Source of the DNA: a virus
Virus record (IMG/VR): IMGVR_UViG_3300042868_001044
Location: 1-20,942 of that record
DNA: 20,942 nucleotides
Direction: 5' to 3' (one strand)
Under the pieces are notes generated by a model. The model was not told the DNA's origin. It did not search any database and was given only the letters and a program-made list of their open reading frames with translations. The position numbers and the translations under genes are program-made. Below are positions 1 to 6,660 of the stretch, in pieces (position 1 is the first letter of the stretch; the number at the start of each line of letters is the position of its first letter).

Positions 1-762
1 ACAATCGCGCATAATGAACGTCTTGGATGTTCCGCCGACGCCATCAGTCCATGCAGCATTTATTACTGATTTTGCAGTAAGGGTTGGACACTCAAAACCA
101 AGCCGTTCAATTTGAAGTTGATTCGTGCCATACTCGCTTCCCGCCGTGCCTCCCGTGTAAATGAAACTAGATGTTCCGTTCATTTGCAGGATCGAACTGG
201 TCAGCGTGTCGCCGTAGATGTAAGTGTTGCCAGTGCGTGTTAAGTCATTGGTAACAATATACCGACCCGCAGGAAAATAAATTGCCACCGCGCCTGAGTC
301 AAACGCCGCTTGAATTGCCAATGTATCATCAGTTGTGCCATCGCCAGTAGCGCCAAAATCTATTACAGAAACTGTTTGCGCTAGTTTATCAGCTACTGTG
401 TAACCGCTAGTTACCGCCCCTGTAAATGGTGGATCATACTCAATGCTGGCAGCGCCAACATTTAGGCCAGTAGCTTCTGGAAAATTATAAACAAACAGAT
501 TCTTGCTATCATTGACGGTAATTGAAAAATCAGTTGCATTCACATAAATCTGCGCTGGTGTTCCATTTCGGTAGATATAGCCATTACTTGTCACAAGCGG
601 CTGGCTTGCTGTAATCGTCAAAGCCTCGTCATAATAGACTTGCAGCGGATTGGTCACAGGATCTAGGTTGGCAACACCAATATAGATGTTGCCATTATCA
701 AGAGGCTGACCATCTCGATCATAGAATACAGGAAATGGAACTTGTACGGAGAGAGCGGCCAT
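1..762 (-). CDS. P22-like tailspike, N-terminal part (runs off window)
   Basis: The frame is open from an ATG at 762 to the window edge, giving 254 codons with no stop, so the C-terminus is missing. Residues 1-100 look like the P22 tailspike head-binding domain, which attaches the spike to the tail hub: VQVPFPVFYDRDGQPL at 6-21, then NGNIYIGVANLDP at 23-35 and NPLQVYYD at 38-45. A linker leads to VIDFGATGDGTTDDT at 133-147, the usual opening of a pectate-lyase-like right-handed beta-helix, which in this family binds or cleaves surface polysaccharide. The start is backed by AAGGGA about 7 bases upstream. It follows the large internal virion gene after a 58-base gap holding a candidate promoter. 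P22 also has its tailspike last. The receptor and any enzymatic activity cannot be judged because the catalytic part of the beta-helix lies outside the window. Confidence 0.9.
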   Translation of the reverse strand, partial: MAALSVQVPFPVFYDRDGQPLDNGNIYIGVANLDPVTNPLQVYYDEALTITASQPLVTSNGYIYRNGTPAQIYVNATDFSITVNDSKNLFVYNFPEATGLNVGAASIEYDPPFTGAVTSGYTVADKLAQTVSVIDFGATGDGTTDDTLAIQAAFDSGAVAIYFPAGRYIVTNDLTRTGNTYIYGDTLTSSILQMNGTSSFIYTGGTAGSEYGTNQLQIERLGFECPTLTAKSVINAAWTDGVGGTSKTFIMRDC

Positions 763-786
763 TAGTTAATCCCTTGCGTCGTTAGG

Positions 787-815
787 CTTATAGCCGAAAT
801 TATGTTATGTGGAAA
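787..815 (-). promoter_or_regulatory. Candidate sigma70-type promoter for the tailspike
   Basis: In the 58-base gap before the tailspike, the minus strand reads TTTCCA (810-815), exactly 17 bases, then TATAAG (787-792). These match the -35 and -10 consensus at 4/6 and 5/6 positions with ideal spacing. Transcription would start near 780, giving a leader of about 18 bases that carries the AAGGGA ribosome-binding site. A short GGCT-ATA-AGCC palindrome overlaps the -10 box. This is a pattern match only; chance matches in AT-rich spacers are common. Confidence 0.4.
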
Positions 816-820
816 GGCCA

Positions 821-3664
821 TTACTGAATTCGCACAACAGGTGCGCCGCTAGTTCCTGGCATTGAATCTTGCTGGCCTTGCGTTACCGCTGCTTGAGTTC
901 CAGCCGCCTGCATCAATGCTGGCTTTGAACCTTCAAGCCGATCAGAAAGTTTAGTCAGAATGTTAGCTTCTTCCTTGCTTCCTGACTTTGTTTTCGCAAG
1001 CATCGCCATCAAGTTGCGGACTGGCTTGCTTTCATAAGCGCGAACCGCTCCGGTGAAAGCCGCAGCCAACGCCGTGCCAACGCCACCTGTTTGCAGAAAA
1101 TCTCCAAGCCCCAGAGCGCCAAGCAGTAACGGAAAGTTTTCCTGTCCCGTTTGAGTCTTGACGCCAGCACCAGAAGCGCGGCGAGTGGCATTCAGGACGC
1201 GAACCAGGCCTTTGATTTCCTCCTGCTGTGACTTGCCGAAAAATACGCCAAGCTGATCCGCACGCTTGTTAATTTGCGTGATGAATTTTTCTGCACTGAC
1301 AGCGCCGCCCTCAACGCCCATATCTTTCGCAATACGATTGACGATTGCCATACGAGCTAGAGATTGGCCTTCAGGAGTTAGCGACTTATAGAGCGCAGAA
1401 ACATCGCTCTTTTTGCCGCTGAACAGCATATTGTTAATGACTTCAGGCGTTGCTTCACCGTTGCGTATTATGCTCTTGAGAGCATTACGATTGGCTTCCT
1501 GAATGCTATCACTCAAACGTGCGTCAGAAATGCGCCACTTATTATAGTTGGTGCGTCCGCCACGATCTAAGATGAAGCTTCCCATGTCATCTTTGAATGG
1601 GCCGTAAAGGTTTTTGACAGCAGCTTTCACGCGATCAGATGCACCAACCGACAAAGCCTCGTCCTGCCAAGCCTTGCCCAAAACATCACGGCGGAAAGCT
1701 TCCATTGCTTCGATGTCTCGTCCAGCAGCTTGCCCACGAATCTCTTGCAACTTAGCAATAGCTTCGTCTGCGGCGGGTGTACGAGCCTTGGATAGGTCTG
1801 CGATTTGATCGTCAATAGCCTTGACAGTCTTATCAACAGCGACTTCCCCAGCGCCAGCAAGTCCAGAGAAAACATCACGCTTCAAGGTGGTATATTTTTC
1901 AACAACGTCGCCGCGCTTGCGAAGAACATCAGAAACAATACGATCTTCTACGTCAGCCGGAATAGCGCCTGCATTTTCAATAATGAAGTCTTTTACCGCT
2001 ACTTCACGGGCTTCCTGTTGAGTTGCGCGTGCGCCACCAGTTCCAACAATAGGAATACGCTCACCGATTGTTTGAGCAGCCTTGCCCATAAACGTTTCAG
2101 GTGGACGAATGTCCGATGTCATAACTGGAATGCCAGTGCGCTCCCCTGCCGCAATGATTTCCCGTGGCGCAGCTGGTGCGATAAGTTCTTCTGTAACGCG
2201 AGATACAGGCGCAGCAGGAGCAGCTGGTGCAGTTGGTGTTGCCAAAGGAACTTCAGGGCCACCGCGCACACCACGCACCGATGAAACAATTGCAGGAATG
2301 GCTTGCTCAAGCAACTTACCAGCACCGCCAGCACCGCCAGCAATGGCAATTTCTGTAGTGTCTAATTGCCCACCAGCTCCGGCTTGAGTTGCTTCGATAC
2401 CAGTTTGAGTAAGCGCAGAGCGACCAGCAGCGCTAGTAACAGTGGCAGCGCGACCAGCAGGTGTGAAGGCAAGGATGCCACCAATCGCACGCGGAACATC
2501 GCTCCAGCGGAAACCTGGCTTAATGCCATATTCCTGCCCATCTTGTGAACGAAGTATGTAGTTGCCTTTTTCATCTTGACGCACTTGAACGCCAGGATAG
2601 TTTGACTTAATGATCTGCACCGATTCTTCGGGGCTTGTGAACATTGTACCAATACCTGTACGCGCACCAGCAATGGATAGCTCGTTTAATTCAGGCATCG
2701 TTGTCCAGTCAGCGACAGCCTCAATCTCTGGCGTGCTGCGATCTGAGCCAGTTACAGTTTCGACAATGCCTTCAAAGAATCCGGTTTCTTCAGGTGCAGC
2801 GCCCTCTGCGGGTGGAAGAATCCGTGCGCCAAAATTGCCAGCATTACGGAATTCAATAGCTTTCTGAAGGTCTTCTTGATTAGGCGTAATGCCTAGAGTG
2901 CCAGCAAGCGCGTTTAGTTCTTCAATGGTAGCGCCTCTATTGAAGGCTTCTTGAAGCTGAGTTGCTTTGTCTGGGGAAGTCGCCATTTCATACGGAGTGG
3001 CAAGAGTGATGCCCTGCTTTTCAGGGTCTGCGCCTTGGTCGGCCATCAACCCACGATAGGTTTCCGCCAAAGAGTTATAGCCTTGAAGCCTCTGGTTGTA
3101 GATAGAGCGTGCAACGTCAGCCATGTCTTTACGCTGCGCTTCAGATAATCCTTCTCCAGAAATTAGCTGGTTATAAGCGTTGCGGAAACGATCTGGTACG
3201 CCAGCCGCATTTTGCACAGAAGCTGCTTCGCCCTCACGAACAGTAGAGCCTGGGTCTAGAATCTTCATCAAAGAAAAGACCGAACCAATGTTCCCGATTG
3301 GAGTGCCCTTGCTTGTCAAATCAATAATTTGACGGGTGGCGTTTTGAACCTGACGGAATTCCTTAACTTCTGGAATGCCTAAAAATTCTGTTCGCAATGA
3401 ACCAATGCGGGAAAAGCCTTTTTCTTCTATGTCGCGCTTTTCTCCACGGGCAGCGCGATCTGCTGCTTCCTGAGCAAGGCGAGCACTTTCTTGTTCTCGT
3501 GTTTCACCAGCAGCAGCACGCTGTTCAGTAGCACGACGAGCAGCAGCAGCCTCTGGCGATTCACCTCCGATGATAGGGCGAATAGTCCTAATAGGAACGC
3601 TAGTTGCGGCTGGCTTGTAGCTGCCAAACTCTTTTTCAAATGCTGCATCATCAGGAGTCGCCAT
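821..3664 (-). CDS. Large internal virion / DNA-ejection protein (gp16 position)
   Basis: This 947-residue protein sits where P22 encodes gp16, just before the tailspike, and is probably carried in the virion and ejected with the DNA. Residues 35-82 are Ala/Glu/Arg-rich and likely coiled coil. Residues 95-220 carry a module common in podovirus structural proteins, with MKILDPGSTVREGE at 133-146. A second recognisable module spans about 343-400, with SPEESVQIIKSNYPG and AFTPAGRAA. A Gly/Ala-rich hydrophobic stretch at about 395-460 could touch membrane. A Pro/Ala linker follows near 470-500, and the rest is mostly helical. I chose the ATG at 3664, one base after the stop of the peptidase frame; in-frame GTG 3685 and ATG 3676 are alternatives. 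No catalytic motif is visible. It is much longer than P22 gp16 (about 609 residues), so one-to-one homology is not claimed. Role from position and modules. Confidence 0.75.
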   Translation of the reverse strand: MATPDDAAFEKEFGSYKPAATSVPIRTIRPIIGGESPEAAAARRATEQRAAAGETREQESARLAQEAADRAARGEKRDIEEKGFSRIGSLRTEFLGIPEVKEFRQVQNATRQIIDLTSKGTPIGNIGSVFSLMKILDPGSTVREGEAASVQNAAGVPDRFRNAYNQLISGEGLSEAQRKDMADVARSIYNQRLQGYNSLAETYRGLMADQGADPEKQGITLATPYEMATSPDKATQLQEAFNRGATIEELNALAGTLGITPNQEDLQKAIEFRNAGNFGARILPPAEGAAPEETGFFEGIVETVTGSDRSTPEIEAVADWTTMPELNELSIAGARTGIGTMFTSPEESVQIIKSNYPGVQVRQDEKGNYILRSQDGQEYGIKPGFRWSDVPRAIGGILAFTPAGRAATVTSAAGRSALTQTGIEATQAGAGGQLDTTEIAIAGGAGGAGKLLEQAIPAIVSSVRGVRGGPEVPLATPTAPAAPAAPVSRVTEELIAPAAPREIIAAGERTGIPVMTSDIRPPETFMGKAAQTIGERIPIVGTGGARATQQEAREVAVKDFIIENAGAIPADVEDRIVSDVLRKRGDVVEKYTTLKRDVFSGLAGAGEVAVDKTVKAIDDQIADLSKARTPAADEAIAKLQEIRGQAAGRDIEAMEAFRRDVLGKAWQDEALSVGASDRVKAAVKNLYGPFKDDMGSFILDRGGRTNYNKWRISDARLSDSIQEANRNALKSIIRNGEATPEVINNMLFSGKKSDVSALYKSLTPEGQSLARMAIVNRIAKDMGVEGGAVSAEKFITQINKRADQLGVFFGKSQQEEIKGLVRVLNATRRASGAGVKTQTGQENFPLLLGALGLGDFLQTGGVGTALAAAFTGAVRAYESKPVRNLMAMLAKTKSGSKEEANILTKLSDRLEGSKPALMQAAGTQAAVTQGQQDSMPGTSGAPVVRIQ

Positions 3665-3665
3665 A

Positions 3666-4088
3666 TTAATCACCATATCTTTCACGAGAACGACTTACGT
3701 CCGGAGCCTTGCCCCAGCCAGGGAATGTTATATGCAATGCACCTTTGTTACTAGCAGCAACGCGAGTGCCTGGGTATGTTTGTTTTACCAAAGCTATAGC
3801 TTCAGAAACTTTCATTCCTTTGGGTGGCATAAAATCTAATGCGTCACCTTTTGGATGCGATCCGCGAGCAGTTGTTGTCATTCCCTGCCTTACTAGAGCC
3901 TGCTGATGCTTCTCAGTTCTAAACCCACTTGTAGGAGTAAATCCAAGAGCGCCCAAATCCTTCAATGGATTAATGTCACTGTCCTTGAAAGTTACCAGAC
4001 GAAGTAGACGTCTGACCTCCAGTCCCCATAACCTTTGCCGCACTGCCAGGGCCAAAAATGCTATCAAACTTCGCGGGTGTAACTGCAC
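3666..4088 (-). CDS. M15-type zinc peptidase domain (D-Ala-D-Ala carboxypeptidase-like)
   Basis: The frame encodes a compact M15/VanY-like metallopeptidase, a family that cuts peptidoglycan cross-links. Numbering from the GTG at 4088, it shows SGFRTEKHQQAL at 54-65, the zinc motif SHPKGDALDF at 77-86 (H78 and D85) and a second zinc histidine in ALHITF (H119). The domain begins only near residue 40. Residues 1-34 overlap the preceding gene by 113 bases and look like out-of-frame translation (Leu/Arg-rich, no domain). After the overlap no ATG or GTG precedes the domain; only a poorly placed TTG (PL-KDLGALGF) exists. The true product may therefore be a frameshift extension of the upstream ejection protein, adding 106 residues. 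In either form it would suit local wall digestion during DNA entry, or lysis, since no other endolysin is in view. The domain call is firm; the start is not. Confidence 0.75.
   Translation of the reverse strand: MQLHPRSLIAFLALAVRQRLWGLEVRRLLRLVTFKDSDINPLKDLGALGFTPTSGFRTEKHQQALVRQGMTTTARGSHPKGDALDFMPPKGMKVSEAIALVKQTYPGTRVAASNKGALHITFPGWGKAPDVSRSRERYGD
3976..3990 (-). other. Candidate +1 frameshift site (UUU-C) before the ejection-protein stop
   Basis: Near the end of the ejection-protein gene, codons AAC UUU CAA GGA CAG are followed by UGA at 3976-3978. If tRNA-Phe on UUU (3988-3990) slips one base to UUC, reading continues as AAG GAC AGU GAC into the M15 peptidase frame. The fused product would be 260 + 106 = 366 residues. 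UUU followed by C is a known +1 slip context, as in influenza PA-X. A GGAGGU sequence lies about 26-31 bases upstream and could act as an internal stimulator, or be chance. A sequencing error or a true separate start are the alternatives. Confidence 0.4.
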
Positions 4089-4767
4089 CAGCCTTTAATT
4101 TAGACACTGCTGCCTCTGGAATAATTGGCTTTACATTTACATCTGGATTTCCGGTTCTTTCTGCTTCTGCCACAGCACGTTCAATGTCTGACTTCAGAAC
4201 AATACCAATCCCAGACACATTTTCATAAGGCTCAGTCTGTTTAAATGCCTTATCATATATTTTTGCGCCTTCATCATCCTGAGCAAGCACGGTGACGATT
4301 GCAGATTCCTGAAGCTTTGGATTATCACTGTATAATTGATAGCCCGCCTTCATGTCCTGAAGCCTCTTTTGAAGATTCGGATTTTCTTTTGCCGCTTCAA
4401 TGCGCTGATCTAGAATAGAAAGCACTTGCTCAGGCTTCTTATTTCTATGCGCCATTAAAGCATCGACCGACACGTTTCGAATAGCTGGACGATCAATATC
4501 TTCTACAGCCTTTTGTACGCCAGCAAGCGCCGTAAACTCGCTGGGATATTTAGATGTTAATTGACGGAATCCTTCAGGAGTTGGGTTATTTACCCAAGAC
4601 GCAACATCACCTTGAAACTGCTTCTGCAATGCAAATTCGTCACGCTTTAGCCTTGCCATATCACGTTGGGCTTCAGCTTGCTGTTGTTGCTGCCCTAATT
4701 GTATGGACTTAAAGAAGGTCTCACTAGGAGATGGAGTTTTGAGTGTATAATCATAAGGCTGAACCAT
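3976..4767 (-). CDS. Putative DNA-ejection protein (gp20 position)
   Basis: This 263-residue protein is mostly helical and charged, with a Gln-rich stretch at about 25-31 (LGQQQQQAEAQ) continuing into a likely coiled coil to about residue 50. The C-terminal tail (about 245-263) is Gly/Ser/Thr-rich and low complexity, like a linker. The N-terminus (VQPYDYTLKTPSPSETF) resembles starts seen in podovirus ejection proteins. It lies between the gp7-like and gp16-position genes, where P22 encodes gp20. The ATG at 4767 follows the upstream stop by 8 bases and has GAGGT 5 bases upstream, a good ribosome-binding site. No enzyme motif is seen. The linker-like end, immediately followed out of frame by a peptidase domain, is odd and suggests the two may form one product. 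Function is inferred from position and composition. Confidence 0.6.
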   Translation of the reverse strand: MVQPYDYTLKTPSPSETFFKSIQLGQQQQQAEAQRDMARLKRDEFALQKQFQGDVASWVNNPTPEGFRQLTSKYPSEFTALAGVQKAVEDIDRPAIRNVSVDALMAHRNKKPEQVLSILDQRIEAAKENPNLQKRLQDMKAGYQLYSDNPKLQESAIVTVLAQDDEGAKIYDKAFKQTEPYENVSGIGIVLKSDIERAVAEAERTGNPDVNVKPIIPEAAVSKLKAGAVTPAKFDSIFGPGSAAKVMGTGGQTSTSSGNFQGQ

Positions 4768-4775
4768 AAGTTACC

Positions 4776-5402
4776 TCAATATCCTCTGCCGATTGCCAAG
4801 CCAGCGAACTGTGCTGGTAGATTTAGTGATTGCTGCCAAGCGCTAGCAGCGCCTAGTTTTGCGCCAGCCCGTGCTGCTCCACCTTGAGCTAGGAGGTCTG
4901 CAATAGAACCAGCCGATTGCATACCAGCCGTTCCTACGCCAGCAGCCGATTGCTGACCAAGAGATGTCAATCCACCTAAGCGACCATACTGTTGCTCAAG
5001 GAACTGATTGAGCAATGCGGGGCGAAACTGCGCTAATGCGCCTTGAACGTTGCCGCCACGAAGCCCACCAGTTGCCGATGCGTTCTGTAAAAGAGCTTCC
5101 TCTTGCTGCCGCGCCAAAGCTTGAAACGCTGGGCTTTGCTCTTGGCCTGCAACATATTCTTGTTGCGCCTCTGGGCCAGCAAGTCCTAATGCCGCCATCT
5201 GTGCTTGAAGGGCAGGGCCACCCGCAGCTACATACGGCTGCAACAAGCCACGCATTTCTTCACGAGCAGCCCTTGTTTCAGCGACGCCAGCTTGACTAGC
5301 ATCATACTGAAGCTGGCCAGCGCTCTTTGCGGCTTTAGCACCCATGGCACTGCCTGCTAGAGAAGTGCCGCCTACAACAAGCGCTGTTACTGGATCAGGC
5401 AT
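4776..5402 (-). CDS. gp7-like DNA-ejection protein, Ala/Gly-rich
   Basis: The 208-residue product is rich in Ala, Gly and Gln and has the look of P22 gp7-type DNA-transfer proteins, which leave the virion during infection and help form the channel through the cell envelope. The first 22 residues (PDPVTALVVGGTSLAGSAMG) are hydrophobic and glycine-zippered, like a membrane-inserting or processed N-terminus. A helical, charged middle follows. The C-terminal half has the family-typical GGLRGGNVQGALAQF (about 112-126), then NQFLEQQYGRLGGLTSLGQQ and AGMQSAGSIADLLAQGG, again small-residue rich. Its ATG at 5402 lies 8 bases inside the end of the upstream gene, so translation is probably coupled. P22 places gp7 directly before gp20, as here. 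Family assignment rests on composition, motifs and order, not an alignment. Confidence 0.7.
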   Translation of the reverse strand: MPDPVTALVVGGTSLAGSAMGAKAAKSAGQLQYDASQAGVAETRAAREEMRGLLQPYVAAGGPALQAQMAALGLAGPEAQQEYVAGQEQSPAFQALARQQEEALLQNASATGGLRGGNVQGALAQFRPALLNQFLEQQYGRLGGLTSLGQQSAAGVGTAGMQSAGSIADLLAQGGAARAGAKLGAASAWQQSLNLPAQFAGLAIGRGY

Positions 5403-5856
5403 TAGACATTTCCTTCATATATTCCTCAAGGCTTTCGCCATAAAGCTTTAGCACAACGTGACCTATTTCCATTGCTGCCTGTGTGCCGTGAACCAACTGC
5501 ACTGTAGCAAGGACAATATCATAATATCCAGCACGCCAAACAAAACTGGTAGCGCACGCATTCCCAGATAACTCAACAGTATCAGACGCCTTCCACTTTA
5601 AAATTGCAGTGCTGACAAGGGGAAGCAATACTAAAGCGTTAACTTGATAGAATGGATTTGACGGCAATCCTACCAAAGCAGCCCAAATTGCCATGTCAGC
5701 ATCGTCGCGGTCTATCTTGTCGCCATCAACAATGTCATCAAAAAGCTGAACAACTTGCCATAGGTCAATTAGCCACTCAACGGCATCTTCGGGCAAAGCT
5801 AATGCTTCCACAAAGTTCCGACGCAACCAGTATTCAGGCGTTCCGCTTTTAAGCAT
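5395..5856 (-). CDS. Conserved-type phage protein with FDDIVDGD motif, function unknown
   Basis: I do not recognise a named function. The 153-residue protein is predicted helical. It opens with TPEYWLRRNFVEALALPEDAVEWLIDLWQ, split by a short turn, and carries FDDIVDGD at 39-46, followed by LPSNPFY near 64-70 and a hydrophobic segment (NALVLLPLVSTAIL) near 73-86. A further motif FVWRAGYYDIV lies near 105-115. It has the look of a protein conserved among podoviruses. The acid cluster resembles the DDxxD metal site of isoprenoid synthases, but the protein is about half their size and lacks a second clear Asp-rich motif, so I treat this as resemblance only. The position corresponds to P22 gp14, a small protein needed for head assembly. 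Its ATG (5856) is preceded by a 65-base spacer with competing hairpins, unusual in this compact cluster. Confidence 0.6.
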   Translation of the reverse strand: MLKSGTPEYWLRRNFVEALALPEDAVEWLIDLWQVVQLFDDIVDGDKIDRDDADMAIWAALVGLPSNPFYQVNALVLLPLVSTAILKWKASDTVELSGNACATSFVWRAGYYDIVLATVQLVHGTQAAMEIGHVVLKLYGESLEEYMKEMSNA

Positions 5857-5860
5857 ATTA

Positions 5861-5906
5861 AGCTCTCTGCTATTGAGCTACAGGCTGCTCTTAAACGCTC
5901 TGTAGC
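5861..5906 (-). promoter_or_regulatory. Two competing hairpins in leader of the FDDIVDGD gene
   Basis: The spacer holds a 7-base-pair stem, GCTACAG/CTGTAGC (arms 5900-5906 and 5877-5883, 16-base loop), and directly after it AGCTC/GAGCT (arms 5875-5879 and 5861-5865, 9-base loop). The arms share three bases, 5877-5879, so both cannot form in full at once. The second hairpin holds the AGAGAG purine run 5-10 bases before the ATG at 5856 and could hide the ribosome-binding site. No U-tract follows, so it is not a terminator. Regulation is inferred only from the pairing. Confidence 0.35.
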
Positions 5907-5921
5907 CAAACCATAACACAA

Positions 5922-6323
5922 TCAATCTTCAAATTCAAACTCTCGTTCCTCAAATGCTTGACAAGAGCGTAAATCGTGACAGATGAACTCAAACTTAGTG
6001 CAATAGCCACGGAATCCAGCGTCAACGTCCCACTCGTTAAATGGAATCTTTTCCATCTTGGATTGGGTCATTGTGGAGTTATCGTAATACTCACAAAGTG
6101 AGCAGCGGCGGCGACGGGCTTCAGCCTCATCCACTTGCATAGCCTTGCCAAGCGCAATCCAGTATTCAGGATTAGCATCGCGCTCGTTACTAGGGTTTTC
6201 AGGGCCAAGCATCCAATCGTCAATGACGATCTTGGTGTTCTTCTTGTTCTCAGCAGTGGTGATGAATGGCTCGCTCTCACGCAGACCAGCAAAACCTTCA
6301 ATAATCATCATTGGCTTTTTCAT
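5922..6323 (-). CDS. Five-cysteine protein of unknown function
   Basis: The 133-residue product shows five cysteines in its C-terminal half: C74-x2-C77 in RRRCSLCEYYDN, C108 in GYCTKFEF, C115 in ICHD and C121 in SCQAFE. This spacing suggests a zinc or iron-sulphur site. The N-terminal 70 residues have no recognisable motif. The C-terminus is acidic (FEEREFEFED). Its ATG overlaps the upstream stop in TAATG (shared base 6323), so translation is coupled to the 111-residue gene before it. It lies among genes for tail or virion components, but composition does not look structural, and it may instead be an assembly or accessory factor. I cannot name a family. Confidence 0.65.
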   Translation of the reverse strand: MKKPMMIIEGFAGLRESEPFITTAENKKNTKIVIDDWMLGPENPSNERDANPEYWIALGKAMQVDEAEARRRRCSLCEYYDNSTMTQSKMEKIPFNEWDVDAGFRGYCTKFEFICHDLRSCQAFEEREFEFED

Positions 6324-6658
6324 TACGATACTTCCCGTCCAGATGCGCGAATATTTATTGCAGAAGCTGTTCCAGCAATCGTAGAAATAAAACCACCCCT
6401 AGGCAATACATGGCCTACAAGTTCTGGAAATGTATATGTCTCACTAGCTTGAAGCGTCTTGGATTTAACAATCAAGTTGTCATTTCCGGCGGTGCCAGCA
6501 GACGCAACTAGGTTTACGCTAATGGTTGCAGCCGAAGCTGAATAGTTAGTTGCAGTGAACTTATCAATGATGGTTTGTACACCAACAGCCGTATATTGGG
6601 TCACCTGTGTTGCTTCAGCAGTCCTAGCTGGAATGATGTTACTAATTACAACAGCCAC
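6323..6658 (-). CDS. Small beta-rich virion-type protein, function unknown
   Basis: This 111-residue protein is Ala/Thr/Ser/Val-rich with alternating hydrophobic residues, as in a beta-sandwich. Conserved-looking stretches are QYTAVGVQTIIDKFTATN near 21-38, then NLIVKSKTLQASETYTFPEL near 61-80 and INIRASGREV at the end. Similar short proteins accompany tail or head genes in many podo- and siphoviruses, but their role is undetermined. The start is GTG at 6658, two bases after the fibre stop. A strong AAGGAG ribosome-binding site lies inside the end of the fibre gene, which fixes this start. Translation is likely tied to the fibre's. It could be a fibre-associated cap, a decoration protein or a fibre chaperone. 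Confidence 0.65.
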   Translation of the reverse strand: MAVVISNIIPARTAEATQVTQYTAVGVQTIIDKFTATNYSASAATISVNLVASAGTAGNDNLIVKSKTLQASETYTFPELVGHVLPRGGFISTIAGTASAINIRASGREVS

Positions 6659-6660
6659 GT

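Noticed and set aside
1805-2387. Plus-strand open frames of 159 and 101 codons
   Set aside because: They lie inside the 947-residue gene, share its codon pattern in antisense, and have no domain or ribosome-binding site.
5861-5890. tRNA D-arm-like sequence (GTAGCTCAAT...) before the FDDIVDGD gene
   Set aside because: GCTC/GAGC pairs like a D-stem, but the following bases do not form an anticodon stem and the T-arm and acceptor are missing, so it is not a tRNA gene.
5857-5921. Possible promoter before the FDDIVDGD gene
   Set aside because: TTGTGT and GTTTAA can be found, but spacing is 19 bases and the -10 match is poor.
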